Source of the DNA: VXYL01 sp965200375
GTDB lineage: Bacteria > Pseudomonadota > Gammaproteobacteria > Pseudomonadales > Azotimanducaceae
Length of the DNA stretch: 64,000 nucleotides
Assembly: GCA_965200375.1 (NCBI GenBank)
Contig: OZ241353.1
Location: 2,666,001-2,730,000, forward strand
Reading direction: 5' to 3'
Part shown: positions 16,515 through 25,609 of the stretch, in pieces
How positions within the stretch are numbered: the first letter of the stretch is position 1
How the letters are laid out: every line of letters begins with the position of its first letter
Notes under the pieces: model-generated
Told to the model about the DNA's origin: nothing
What the model saw: the letters and a program-made list of their open reading frames with translations, nothing else
Databases searched by the model: none
Made by a program: the position numbers and the translations under genes

Positions 16515-17108
16515 GTGGGCACCGCCACATTGCAACCCGTCGAAAAGCCCTGCGCCCTGCGCCGGCTCGCGGCCGTGGAGACCGCTGCCTTGCGGGCGCA
16601 GGTCGCCCGGCTCTCGGAGACGGTGTGGAACCGGGCCAGCGACGTCAGGGAAAACGACTACCCGTGCTTCGCCCACGTCCGGCACATCGTCTTCCGGTTT
16701 CCCGTGGACGGAGACCGGAGCCGCTACCACGTGAACCCGGGCTGGAACCTCTGGGCCCGCTGGCTGCTGCCGATCATGGCGCAGGCGTCCTCGTGCTACG
16801 GCTACGCCGACCCCGTCTATCCAAAGGCCATGCTGGCGCGGCTCGCCGCCGGGCACGGCATCGATCCCCACACGGACTCCGGCCCCATGGCCCCTTCTGT
16901 CCACAAGATCCACGTACCGCTCACGACCAATCCCCGGGCGACGCTGACGGTCGCCGGCGCGGACTTCCATCTGCAAGCCGGCTACGCTTGGGAAGTCAAC
17001 AACCTCGCTGTCCACTGTGCCTTCAACGGCGGCTTGCGGGACCGCGTCCACTTCATCTTCGAGGTGTTCGAGGCGCGGGCCCGAGCGTCGCGCAAGGCAA
17101 CAGGATGA
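16515..17108 (+). CDS. Aspartyl/asparaginyl beta-hydroxylase-like 2OG-Fe(II) oxygenase
   Basis: The product is about 197 residues from GTG at 16515. The C-terminal half carries the double-stranded beta-helix iron-binding pattern: HTD in DPHTDSG, a distal His in LAVHCAFNG, and an Arg/His pair (RVHFIFEVFE) that would hold 2-oxoglutarate. KIHVPLTTNP and GYAWEVNNLAVH closely resemble bacterial Asp/Asn hydroxylase-domain proteins. The family hydroxylates amino acids or small molecules. The substrate is unknown. It ends 10 bases before the SDR gene, suggesting an operon, and the pair may act in sequence on one metabolite. Confidence 0.7.
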   Translation: MGTATLQPVEKPCALRRLAAVETAALRAQVARLSETVWNRASDVRENDYPCFAHVRHIVFRFPVDGDRSRYHVNPGWNLWARWLLPIMAQASSCYGYADPVYPKAMLARLAAGHGIDPHTDSGPMAPSVHKIHVPLTTNPRATLTVAGADFHLQAGYAWEVNNLAVHCAFNGGLRDRVHFIFEVFEARARASRKATG

Positions 17109-17118
17109 AGGAGAGGCC

Positions 17119-18078
17119 ATGAAGGATTTCGGCGGCAAGCTGGCCGTGGTGACCGGCGGCGGCACCGGCATGGGCCGGGCGCTGTGTCGGCAGCTCGTGG
17201 CGGAAGGCTGCGATGTCGCCGCCTGCGACGTGCTGGACGACAATCTGGCGGAAACGAAGCGTCTGTGCGAACAGGAAGCCCCGCAAGGCCGCATCGTGAC
17301 CACGCACCACTGCGACGTGGCGGACGAAGACGCGGTGCAGGAGTTCCGCGACGCCGTGGCCCGCGCCCACGACACCGACCACGTCGACCTGCTGTTCAAC
17401 AACGCCGGCGTCGGCGGCGGCGCCAGTTTCGTGGACGAGGGCAGCCGCGAGGAGTGGGAGCGCACCTTCAACATCTGCTGGTTCGGCGTCTACTACTGCG
17501 CCCGGGCTTTCATGCCGATGCTGCGGGCAAGCGCCGAAGCGCACATGGTGAACACCAGCAGCGTCAACGGCTTCTGGGCGACGTTGGGCACCCAGAGCGC
17601 CCACTCCGCCTACAGTGCCGCCAAGTTCGCCGTCAAGGGCTTCACCGAGGCGCTGATCACGGATTTCGCCAACAACGCGCCGCATGTGAAGGTGTCGGTG
17701 GTGATGCCCGGGCACATCGGCACCTCCATCGCCATCAACTCCGGGCGCATCCTCGGCCGCGGCGAACTCCAGGCGGAGAACCTGGCGCGGTTCCGCACCC
17801 GCTACCGGTCCCTCGGCATGCTGGACGAGAACACCACCGACGACCAGGTGCGGGAGATGATCGCCGCGATCGGGCGCAACTTCCGGGACAACGCCCCCAC
17901 CACCGCCGAGCAAGCCGCGGCCGTCATCCTGGACGGCGTGCGCGAGGACCGTTGGCGCATCCTGATCGGCGACGACGCCCACCGGCTGGACGCGATGGTG
18001 CGCGAGACGCCGGAAGATGCGTACACGGCCGAGTTTCTGGAACGCCTCCGCGAGGGTGCTGGCTGGAATCTGGGTTGA
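17119..18078 (+). CDS. Short-chain dehydrogenase/reductase
   Basis: This 319-residue classical SDR interconverts alcohol and carbonyl groups with NAD(P)H. The cofactor glycine motif GGGTGMG is at residues 13-19, NNAG at about 94-97, and the catalytic Ser/Tyr/Lys at about 148, 165 and 169 (SSVNG; YSAAK). It is longer than the usual 250 residues because of a C-terminal extension (LERLREGAGWNLG). The ATG at 17119 has GGAGAGG just upstream. It follows the 2OG oxygenase gene by 10 bases. Confidence 0.9.
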   Translation: MKDFGGKLAVVTGGGTGMGRALCRQLVAEGCDVAACDVLDDNLAETKRLCEQEAPQGRIVTTHHCDVADEDAVQEFRDAVARAHDTDHVDLLFNNAGVGGGASFVDEGSREEWERTFNICWFGVYYCARAFMPMLRASAEAHMVNTSSVNGFWATLGTQSAHSAYSAAKFAVKGFTEALITDFANNAPHVKVSVVMPGHIGTSIAINSGRILGRGELQAENLARFRTRYRSLGMLDENTTDDQVREMIAAIGRNFRDNAPTTAEQAAAVILDGVREDRWRILIGDDAHRLDAMVRETPEDAYTAEFLERLREGAGWNLG

Positions 18079-18172
18079 GACATGTCTTCGCCGAGGTCCT
18101 AGGCGCCCTTGTTGGACTGCGCCAACTCGAGCACCGGTCGAAGGCAGGCTTGCCGACAATGCGTATCACATC

Positions 18173-19222
18173 GTGGATCTAGGACCAGCTGACTCGCGTC
18201 TTCCCACGGGGCCGCCCGCCGAGAAGCCGAGCGAGCCGTCGCCGGCCGAGGCCCGTTCCGCCGACGTTCTGCCGCAAGCGCTGGTGGCGGCAATCGCTCG
18301 CGTACGGGATCAAGAGCATTTCGCTCGTACGATACGCGCTAGGCCCCGCTCGTTGACTTTGCCAGCGAAGGTCGCTCGATTGGCTGCCTTGGTGTTGCCC
18401 TTCGACAGGCACGGCGTGGCGCGGGACATGTGGCGCGCCGGGCCTCGTGGCGCCAGAGCGGTGGCGTGGTCGCTTACGCGACCTGCCTGGATGCCCCTGA
18501 CAGTTCTGTCGCGGAAATACCGTTGCGTGTGGATCCGGATCACCAAGAACGCTTCGACCAGCATCTTGGCGGCGTTGCTGGCGACGGATCCGGACTGCGT
18601 AATGCTGCAAGTGGAGCGTGGCGAACTCTACGCGCGGTATCCGGAGGCACTGGACTGGTTCACGTTCGCGTTCTTGAGGCATCCGTTCAGCAGGGCCTTG
18701 TCCTTCTGGTCGGATGTCCATTACGCCCACTGGGACCCGGCGCCCCTGCCGACCAAGCTGGAAAAGCGCGCCCGCAAGCTTGAGCGATGCTACGGACTGG
18801 CCGAGATGGTCGACTTCGACGCCTACTGCGCTTGGCTGCACACGCCCTACGGAGCGGATGCCTACACCGATGTGCATGTCATGTCCCAGAGTGTGTGGAT
18901 CAGCGCTGCCGCCGAAGCACGGGGCCGGCCGCCCGACTTCATCGGCCGGGTGGAGCAGCTTGATGCGGACTGGGCCAAGGTGGTCGGCGAGATCGGGCTG
19001 CCTTGCCCGCACCTGCCGGTGCTCCACTCGTTGGTAGGTTGGGAGCGCTCGCGGGGTGACCTCGACACAGGCCGTGCCGCTCGCTCTCTCCACCTGACGG
19101 AACACAACAAGGCGCTGCTGGCGTCGCGCTATGCCGACGACCTGGCGCTGGGCGGCTACGCGCCGACCGGCTTGGAGGTGGTTGGGCCTGTAGCGCCCCC
19201 TGTTGAGCCGCGTGCCTGCTGA
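18173..19222 (+). CDS. Sulfotransferase family 2-like protein
   Basis: The product is about 349 residues if GTG at 18173 is used; the start is uncertain because the frame is open further upstream. The core from about residue 115 has a PAPS 5'-phosphosulfate loop-like segment (WIRITKNASTSI) and a 3'-phosphate-binding strand (FAFLRHPFSRALSFW). Both are typical of membrane-associated carbohydrate sulfotransferase relatives, which transfer sulfate from PAPS. The N-terminal 100 residues show no match I recognise. The acceptor is unknown; neighbouring sugar nucleotidyltransferase and oxidoreductase genes hint at decoration of a surface or secondary metabolite. Confidence 0.7.
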   Translation: MDLGPADSRLPTGPPAEKPSEPSPAEARSADVLPQALVAAIARVRDQEHFARTIRARPRSLTLPAKVARLAALVLPFDRHGVARDMWRAGPRGARAVAWSLTRPAWMPLTVLSRKYRCVWIRITKNASTSILAALLATDPDCVMLQVERGELYARYPEALDWFTFAFLRHPFSRALSFWSDVHYAHWDPAPLPTKLEKRARKLERCYGLAEMVDFDAYCAWLHTPYGADAYTDVHVMSQSVWISAAAEARGRPPDFIGRVEQLDADWAKVVGEIGLPCPHLPVLHSLVGWERSRGDLDTGRAARSLHLTEHNKALLASRYADDLALGGYAPTGLEVVGPVAPPVEPRAC

Positions 19223-19342
19223 GTCGCGGGCCGTTGTTGTGGGGGTGCGTTGCCGTGGCGGCAGCGCGGAATCGCGCCGGCGCCACGCTTGGCCCCGGCT
19301 CGTTTACACTGCCGCCGTTTCGAGAGCCACACCGGAGGCAGC

Positions 19343-20176
19343 ATGGCCGTGCAGGCCCAGGTTCGGTACCTAAGGGAGGAGTGGCGGCAGCGGCGGGGGA
19401 TCCCGGAGATCGGCGATCGCGAGAGCCGCCGCGCCAACACCGCCAAGCACACGGTGGCCGTCCACGATGCGCGCCCCGCTCTGGGGCGCGGCGAGATCGA
19501 TCTGGACGTCAACGGCTTCGCGCTGCTGCGCCACGTCTCGGCGGTCGGCGACTTCCACGACGAGGCCGGGGTGAGGGCGCGGTACTACCCCGAGATGGTC
19601 GCTCTGGCGAAGGCGGCGACCGGCGCCGCGGAGGTGTTCGTCATCCAGCACCTGCTTCGCACCGAGGACAGGTCGGACTTCAACAAGGCATACGCCAGGT
19701 TCCTGCACTGCGACTACGGCATGGACGATGCCCGGGGCGCTGCCGAGCGGGTGCTGGCGAAGCGCGGCCTGCCATTGGCGGACTACCAAGACAAGCACTT
19801 CGCCTGGTACAACGCCTGGCAGCCCTTCGACTACCCGGCGCAGCGAAACCCTCTCGCCTTGGTGGATGCCGCCTCCGTGCCTCTTGCGGACCTGGTGGAC
19901 TACCGCTACACGGGCTACTCGGCCAAGGGCGCCGGCGCGCAAGGCGCCGCGACCGGATTCGACGGCAAATCCTCGATGCCGGCCCGCAACCCGGCGCACC
20001 GCTTCTACTATGTGCCGAACATGGCGACCGACGAGGTGCTGTTCTTCAGGCAGCTGGACACCCGGCGCCCCGGCGGCGCCTGCCCGCACACTTCCTTCGA
20101 CGACCCCGCGTCGCCGCCGGACGCGCCGCCTCGGCGCAGCATCGAGACTAGGCTGATGGCGGTGTTCGCGCCGTAG
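19343..20176 (+). CDS. CmcJ/NvfI-family oxidoreductase
   Basis: The 277-residue protein ends with a set of motifs I associate with the CmcJ/NvfI family, relatives of cephamycin 7-alpha-hydroxylase partner CmcJ and fungal NvfI: HRFYYVPNMATDEVLFF, QLDTRR, CPHTSFDDP and DAPPRRSIETR. These proteins are Fe(II)/2-oxoglutarate-like oxygenases or related enzymes acting on small molecules. GGAGG lies just before the ATG at 19343. It stands directly before two class III CoA-transferase genes, so oxidation followed by CoA activation of a carboxylate is a reasonable inference. The substrate is unknown. Confidence 0.7.
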   Translation: MAVQAQVRYLREEWRQRRGIPEIGDRESRRANTAKHTVAVHDARPALGRGEIDLDVNGFALLRHVSAVGDFHDEAGVRARYYPEMVALAKAATGAAEVFVIQHLLRTEDRSDFNKAYARFLHCDYGMDDARGAAERVLAKRGLPLADYQDKHFAWYNAWQPFDYPAQRNPLALVDAASVPLADLVDYRYTGYSAKGAGAQGAATGFDGKSSMPARNPAHRFYYVPNMATDEVLFFRQLDTRRPGGACPHTSFDDPASPPDAPPRRSIETRLMAVFAP

Positions 20177-20198
20177 GGCCAGCGGGCTCGAACGCGCC

Positions 20199-21449
20199 AT
20201 GCCTCCGCCTGAGAGCAGCCAGGCGCTGGCCGGCTTTCGCATCTGCGACTTCACCGGCCAGCTGGCCGGCGCCGGGGCCACCAAGTGGCTCGCCTCCTTC
20301 GGCGCCGAGGTGATCCGCATTGAGGACCCGGTGCGCGAGGGCCGCTGGGACATCCTGCGCGGCACGCCGCCGTTCGTGGACGAACGGCGCGGCATCGACA
20401 TGGGCGGTGCCTTCAACAACCACAACGCCGGCAAGTACGGCATCACGTTGAATCTGCGTGCCGAGCGGGGCCGGGAGATACTGGCGCGGCTGGTGGCGGT
20501 GTCGGACGCGGTCATGGAGAACTTCGCCAAGGGCGTGCTCGAACGCTGGGGCTTCGGCTACGAACGTCTTAAAGCCATCAAGCCGGACATCGTCTACGTC
20601 TCCAACTGCGGCTTCGGCCACCTCGGCCCCTACAGCGACTTCAAGACCTGGGGGCCGATCGTCCAGGCCGTCTCCGGGCTGACGTTCACCAACGGCCTGC
20701 CCGGGCTGCCGCCGGCGGGCTGGGGCTACTCCTACATGGACCACACCGGCGCCTACTACATGGCGATAGCGACGCTGCTGGCGCTGCTGCACCGCCAGCG
20801 CACCGGCGCCGGGCAGTGGGTGGATCTGGCCTGCACCGACGCCGCGCTGTCGCTGCACGGGCCGGCGCTCTTGGACTGGACCGTGAACGGGCGGCCGACG
20901 CGCCGCGACGGACGCCCCCACGCCAACCGCTCCGAGTGGCCGCCCATGGCGCCCCACGGCATCTATCCCTGCGCTGGCGACGACGACTGGGTGGCGATTG
21001 CCTGTCGAGACGAGACGGATTGGCAGGCGTTCGCCGCGGTGGTGGACGAACCGTGGTGCGAGGCGTCGCAGTTCGCCTGCCTGGGCGACCGTTGCGGGGC
21101 CCAGGACGAACTGGACGCCCGGGTCGGCGCTTGGACGGCCGCTCGGTCCAAGTTCCAGGCGGAGGACGCGCTGAGGACTGCCGGCGTGCCGACGGCGGCG
21201 GTGCGCAAGCCTCGGGAGCGCATCGACCAGGATCCCAGCACCAGCGCGTTCGGGCTCTGGCCCGTCGTGCGTCATGCCAAGATGGGAGCGGTGCGCGTGG
21301 ATGGGCAGCCGGTTCGCTTCTTGCGCACGGACTGGCGCCTGGATCGGGGAGCGCCGTGCCTTGGCGAGCACAACGAAGAGGTGCTGACTCGGCTGTTGGG
21401 GCTCGAGGCGGAGGAGGTGGCGGCGCTGCGCGAGGAGGGCGTGGTATGA
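20199..21449 (+). CDS. Class III CoA-transferase (CaiB/BaiF), first of tandem pair
   Basis: This 416-residue protein has the family length and motifs: ICDFTGQLAGAG near the N-terminus, WLASFGAEVIRIEDP, NAGKYGITLNLRAERGREI, and the catalytic Asp in GAGQWVDLACTDA. It catalyses CoA transfer between acyl-CoA and a carboxylic acid. It overlaps the next, related gene by ATGA, so the two are translationally coupled and may form a heteromeric enzyme, since family members are interlocked dimers. The substrate cannot be read from sequence. Confidence 0.88.
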   Translation: MPPPESSQALAGFRICDFTGQLAGAGATKWLASFGAEVIRIEDPVREGRWDILRGTPPFVDERRGIDMGGAFNNHNAGKYGITLNLRAERGREILARLVAVSDAVMENFAKGVLERWGFGYERLKAIKPDIVYVSNCGFGHLGPYSDFKTWGPIVQAVSGLTFTNGLPGLPPAGWGYSYMDHTGAYYMAIATLLALLHRQRTGAGQWVDLACTDAALSLHGPALLDWTVNGRPTRRDGRPHANRSEWPPMAPHGIYPCAGDDDWVAIACRDETDWQAFAAVVDEPWCEASQFACLGDRCGAQDELDARVGAWTAARSKFQAEDALRTAGVPTAAVRKPRERIDQDPSTSAFGLWPVVRHAKMGAVRVDGQPVRFLRTDWRLDRGAPCLGEHNEEVLTRLLGLEAEEVAALREEGVV

Positions 21450-22690
21450 CGGCCCTGCACGGCATGCGCGTGGTGGAGCTGGCGCAACCGCCGATCGCCC
21501 TCGCCGGCAAGCTCCTGGCGGACATGGGCGCGGACGTGATCCTGGTGGAGCCTCCGGGCGGGGACCCGTCGCGCCGCTATCCGCCATTTCTGGACGACCA
21601 GCCGGGGCAGGACCGCAGCCTCTACTGGTGGCACTACCACACGAGCAAGCGCGGCGTGGCCATCGACTTGGACACGGCAGCCGGCCAGGCGCGCTTTCGG
21701 GCATTGATGGCAACTGCCGACGTGCTGCTGGAAGCCGAACCTCGCCGCCGGCTCGCAGAGCTCGGCCTGGACTACGAACAGCTCGCAGCGATCAAGGCGG
21801 ACCTGGTGCATGTGGCGGTGACGCCCTATGGCCGCGAGGACGCCAGGAGCGATCTGCCGTACACGGACTTGACGATCATGGCCGCGTCCGGCCCGCCGTG
21901 GAGCTGCGGCTACGACGACCACTCGCTGCCGCCGATTTCAGGCCCCTTGCAGGGCTACCACACGGCATCGCACTTCGCTGCCATGTCGGCGCTGACGGCG
22001 CTGCTGCACCGCAGCGTCGGCGGCGCTGGGCAATTCGTCGACGTGAGCATGTCGGCCGCCTGCAACGTCACCACCGAGGCGGCTACCTACACTTGGCTGG
22101 TGGCGCAGAAGACCGTGCAGCGCCAGACCGGCCGCCACGCTTCCGTCTCGCCGTCGGGGGAGACGCAGCAGCTGTGCGCCGACGGCCGCTACGCCAACAC
22201 TGGCGTGCCGCCGCGCAAGCCGGCGGAGTTCGCTGCGCTGGCCCGATGGCTGGCGGAGCTGGGGCTGGCGGAGGAACTGCCGGAGGCGGTGTTCCTGGAG
22301 CTCGGCGCCAACTGGGAAGGACCCTTCGATCTCGCCAGGCTCGGCACGGACGACGAGATCACCGCGGTATTCGGCGCCGGACGCGAAGCGCTGAAGCTGA
22401 TCGCCTCCAAGGTGCCAGCGCAGGAGTTCTTCCTCGGCTGCCAGCGGGCCGGGCTTGCGGTGGGTGTCGTCAACGCGCCGGAGGAAGCGTTCGAGGATGG
22501 CCACTTCAAGGCGCGGGGCTTCGCCGTGCCGCTGCGCCACGAGGACCTGGACGCAACCGTGACCTATCCCGGCGCACCCTATCGGCTCACCGGCAGCCCC
22601 TGGGCGCTGACCCGTCGGGCGCCGAAGCTCGGCGAGCACGACGCCGAAGTGTTCGCCGAGCTGGGGCTCGACGCCGGCGGGGCGGCATGA
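21446..22690 (+). CDS. Class III CoA-transferase (CaiB/BaiF), second of tandem pair
   Basis: The product has 414 residues. It begins LHGMRVVELAQPPIALAGKL, followed by LLADMGADVILVEPPGGDP, and keeps the catalytic Asp in GAGQFVDVSMSAA. The Arg/Gly-rich CoA-binding regions are less conserved than in the first copy. ATG at 21446 overlaps the stop of the first copy, and its own stop overlaps the start of the nucleotidyltransferase gene. Divergence between the copies suggests either different substrates or an obligate heterodimer. Confidence 0.86.
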   Translation: MTALHGMRVVELAQPPIALAGKLLADMGADVILVEPPGGDPSRRYPPFLDDQPGQDRSLYWWHYHTSKRGVAIDLDTAAGQARFRALMATADVLLEAEPRRRLAELGLDYEQLAAIKADLVHVAVTPYGREDARSDLPYTDLTIMAASGPPWSCGYDDHSLPPISGPLQGYHTASHFAAMSALTALLHRSVGGAGQFVDVSMSAACNVTTEAATYTWLVAQKTVQRQTGRHASVSPSGETQQLCADGRYANTGVPPRKPAEFAALARWLAELGLAEELPEAVFLELGANWEGPFDLARLGTDDEITAVFGAGREALKLIASKVPAQEFFLGCQRAGLAVGVVNAPEEAFEDGHFKARGFAVPLRHEDLDATVTYPGAPYRLTGSPWALTRRAPKLGEHDAEVFAELGLDAGGAA

Positions 22691-23412
22691 ACGCCGCGCC
22701 GCGGGTGCTGGTGCTGGCCGCCGGCCCAGGGCGCCGCTTGCTGCCGTTCACCCGCGGCTGCCCCAAGGCGCTGGCGGAAATCGGCGGCGCGCCGCTCTTG
22801 GACCGCTGGTTCGCGCGCATCGAAGCCCTTGCCGACGAACCGTTGGAGGTGCTGGTCAACGCCCATCACCTGCCGTGCCAGCTGGCGGCGCGGGTGGCGT
22901 GGTACGAAAGGCGTTCCCGGAGCCGATGGGCGGTGAGCTACGAGCCGGCCTTGCTGGGCACGGGCGGCACGGTGCGGCGGCACTGCCGCTGGCTGAACGA
23001 CGAGTCGGACGCCATCGTGGTCTACGCGGACAACTATTCCAGCATCGATTTGCGGCGCTTCCATGCCCATCACGTTCGTCGCGGGGCGCCGGCCACCGTG
23101 GCGCTCTTTCGCACCGACCGCCCGCGCCACTGCGGCATCGCGGCCGTGGACGATGCCGGCGTGCTGACCGCGTTCGCCGAAAAGCCGGCCGTGCCGGCAT
23201 CCAACCTCGCCAACGCCGGCGTGCTGGCGTTTCGGCCCGGGGTGCTGCGTGGTCTGCTGCGGGAGACGGACGAAGATCTGGCGCGGACGGTCTTGCCGCG
23301 CCTCGTCGGCAAGGCGGTCGGCTGGCATGTGCCAGGCTTCCACTACGACATCGGCACCCCGGAGGCGTTGGCGCGGGTCCGGCGGCTGGCGGCGGCGGGG
23401 GAGATCGGATGA
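22687..23412 (+). CDS. Sugar-phosphate nucleotidyltransferase-like protein
   Basis: This 241-residue protein has the GT-A-like fold of nucleotidyltransferases that make NDP-sugars. The N-terminal loop LAAGPGRRLLPFT with CPKALAEIGG matches the nucleotide-binding signature (GxGxRxxPxT...PKxL). GTGGTVRRHC and VVYADNY correspond to the sugar-binding and metal-binding regions, and AEKP lies where expected. Lack of the left-handed beta-helix C-terminus fits the short MurU/RmlA-like branch. It overlaps both neighbours by ATGA, so it belongs to the CoA-transferase operon. An NDP-sugar donor for modifying the operon's product is a guess. Confidence 0.75.
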   Translation: MNAAPRVLVLAAGPGRRLLPFTRGCPKALAEIGGAPLLDRWFARIEALADEPLEVLVNAHHLPCQLAARVAWYERRSRSRWAVSYEPALLGTGGTVRRHCRWLNDESDAIVVYADNYSSIDLRRFHAHHVRRGAPATVALFRTDRPRHCGIAAVDDAGVLTAFAEKPAVPASNLANAGVLAFRPGVLRGLLRETDEDLARTVLPRLVGKAVGWHVPGFHYDIGTPEALARVRRLAAAGEIG

Positions 23413-24806
23413 GGGGTGTCCGTGGCGGGGGTTTGGCGGTCGGCGCGTTGGGGCTGTTGCTGACTGCCGCATGCGGCCAGCCGACTCCGGAGGCGGAGGA
23501 CGGCGACTGGCAGGTGGTGCAGGCGTACTTGACTCTGGACGCGGCTTGGCATGCGGCCCCCGCTGGGGAGCGCGGCGACCATCCGCCGATCGATCTGGCC
23601 GTGTCCGCGGCGCGGGCCATCGTCGCCGACACGGAACATCCGAAGCTGGTGGCGGCGGCCGAGTTTCTGATCGAGCATCCCTACGGCATGACGCCCACGG
23701 CCGGCGAGGACATCGCCCTTGGCTTGGCGACGCTGGCAGCCCATGCGACGCCGGATTGGCAAGTCGTCGCGGACTACGAGCGGCGGTTGGCGGCGTGGGA
23801 GGAAGAGCGCGCCCAGGCCTTCCTCGAGCTCGCCGAGGAACGGCCGCCGATCCTGAAGGCCATGGCCGCGGCTGTCGCGGTGGCGGAACAGGATGGCCAC
23901 CCTAGGCAACAGGCCGCCGCCGCGTTTCTGATCGCCAACAGCGGCCGCATGCGGGACTCCGCCCGCTTCGCGCTTGCCGGCGTCGACGCGCTGCTGACGC
24001 GCTTCCCGAACTACGACGGCTGGCCGGCGCTGCTCACCCACCTCTACGACCTGCCCGGGCGAGCACAGGTCGATGGGCTGTTCGAGAAGCTGATCGAGGG
24101 TGCCGAGAGCGCCGGGGATGCGGAGCTGCGGGCCACGGCACGCTACTACCTGGCGGCGAGCCTGATGCGGGCCGCCAACGATTTCGGCATCGCGCGGACG
24201 GATCTCCAGCAGCGTCGCGGACGGGCATTGGCGATGGCCACGGGCCTTAGCGCCGGCGTCGAAACCGCGACCATGGCGCGCCCGGACGAGCGCGGCCCGG
24301 ACGGAGCGCCGCTGGTGACGACGTTGGCGGACGCCGAGCGGGCGCTGCTGTTCCGCATCGAACACGCCACCGCCGGCGGCACGCTGCCCCCGGCCACGGG
24401 GCGGCGACTCGACGGTGCGGAGGAGGGGCTGGAGCACTTGGCCGGCAAAGTGGTGCTGATCGACTTCTGGGCGACCTGGTGCGCCCCCTGCATCCGCGCC
24501 CTACCGACGCTGCGCGAGCTGCACGACGAACTGCCGCCGGCGCGCTTCGCGCTCTTGGCGGTGAGCGTCGACGCCGAACGGCAGACGGTAGCGGACTTCC
24601 AGCAGGACGAGCCGATGCCGTGGGCCAACTGGCACGTCGGCGACGACAGCGAGCTGGCCCGGGCCTGGGAGGTGCGGGCGTTCCCGACCTACATCCTGGT
24701 GGACGGCGACGGCGCCATCCTGGCCCGCACCAACACGCTGTCGCCGCGCTTCGTCGCCTTCATCCGCGCCCGGGTGGCGGACGCGAACTCTGCCGATGCA
24801 GCCTAG
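23409..24806 (+). CDS. Lipoprotein with C-terminal thioredoxin-like (TlpA/AhpC-TSA) domain
   Basis: The 465-residue protein starts with a signal peptide and lipobox (LTAAC, Cys at about 22), so it should be a periplasm-facing lipoprotein. Residues of about 40-300 are helical and show no known domain. The C-terminal 150 residues are a thioredoxin fold with the redox pair at C358/C361 (WATWCAPC) and the cis-Pro loop (VRAFPTYILVD). Such proteins reduce or oxidise disulfides in exported partners. ATG overlaps the previous stop. The Cys-rich protein encoded at 25606 is cytoplasmic-looking and probably not its client. Confidence 0.8.
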   Translation: MRGVRGGGLAVGALGLLLTAACGQPTPEAEDGDWQVVQAYLTLDAAWHAAPAGERGDHPPIDLAVSAARAIVADTEHPKLVAAAEFLIEHPYGMTPTAGEDIALGLATLAAHATPDWQVVADYERRLAAWEEERAQAFLELAEERPPILKAMAAAVAVAEQDGHPRQQAAAAFLIANSGRMRDSARFALAGVDALLTRFPNYDGWPALLTHLYDLPGRAQVDGLFEKLIEGAESAGDAELRATARYYLAASLMRAANDFGIARTDLQQRRGRALAMATGLSAGVETATMARPDERGPDGAPLVTTLADAERALLFRIEHATAGGTLPPATGRRLDGAEEGLEHLAGKVVLIDFWATWCAPCIRALPTLRELHDELPPARFALLAVSVDAERQTVADFQQDEPMPWANWHVGDDSELARAWEVRAFPTYILVDGDGAILARTNTLSPRFVAFIRARVADANSADAA

Positions 24807-24880
24807 GGCGCTGCTTCCTGCCGGGTTCGGGTTGCCGAGTTGCCCGCCGTGCGACTAGGATGGCTTGGCGAGGTGATGGC

Positions 24881-25609
24881 ATGACTGAGCAGACGCCGGG
24901 CGCGAAGATGATGTACCTCATCAAGCGCCGCGAGGCCACGTCCCGAGAAGAGCTGGTGGCGCACTGGTTCGCCAACCACATGCCGGGCGTCGTCGCCAGC
25001 CAGCAGGCCGCCGCCGCCAAGGGCCGCCCCCATGCCTCCCGCTACGTCGCCACGCTCTACGATCCGGATCGGAACGGCCTCCACCCGTGGGACGGCGTCG
25101 CCCAGCTCTGGTGGCCGCGCCCGCTGCCGCGGCCGAAGGTCGGCTTCGGCAGCGAGCCTCGGGACGTCTTCCAGCAGAAGGCCGAACCGTACTGGCCCTG
25201 GGCCACCCGCGAATACGTCGTTGTCGACGGCGGCGAGCTTCTTTCCACGGTGCCGTCGACGCTGGGCGCCCCGTATCCGACGACGCGGTCCGGTTTCCTG
25301 AAGGCGAGCTATCTGGTGGCGGCCAAGCCGGGCACGGACCATGCGGCGCTGTTCCGGCACTGGCTGGAGCGCCATGTGCCTAACGTCCGGGCGACGATGG
25401 CGGCGGCCGGCGGCTTCCGCTACGTCGTCAGCCACAGCATCGCGCCGGCCGAGGCGCCCTACGCCGGCATGGCCGAACTCTACTTCCACGACGCCGACGG
25501 ATGGCGCGCCTATCGGCGAGCCATCGAGCCGGACGGCATGGAGCGCTGGGTGGACGGCGAGGGCACCTTGGCGCTGCTCTCCCGCACCGAGATGGTGGGC
25601 ATCCCGTGA
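24881..25609 (+). CDS. EthD domain-containing protein (two repeats)
   Basis: This 242-residue protein appears to be two EthD-type ferredoxin-like repeats. Each begins with a lysine/arginine strand and a conserved H-W-x-x-x-H helix (MMYLIKRREATSREELVAHW and ALFRHWLERHVPNVR), and each contains a Tyr/Phe-rich strand. EthD proteins are needed for, or assist, oxidative degradation of ethers and related compounds; the chemistry is often unknown. ATG at 24881 follows a GAGG site. It is coupled by GTGA to the following gene. Confidence 0.72.
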   Translation: MTEQTPGAKMMYLIKRREATSREELVAHWFANHMPGVVASQQAAAAKGRPHASRYVATLYDPDRNGLHPWDGVAQLWWPRPLPRPKVGFGSEPRDVFQQKAEPYWPWATREYVVVDGGELLSTVPSTLGAPYPTTRSGFLKASYLVAAKPGTDHAALFRHWLERHVPNVRATMAAAGGFRYVVSHSIAPAEAPYAGMAELYFHDADGWRAYRRAIEPDGMERWVDGEGTLALLSRTEMVGIP

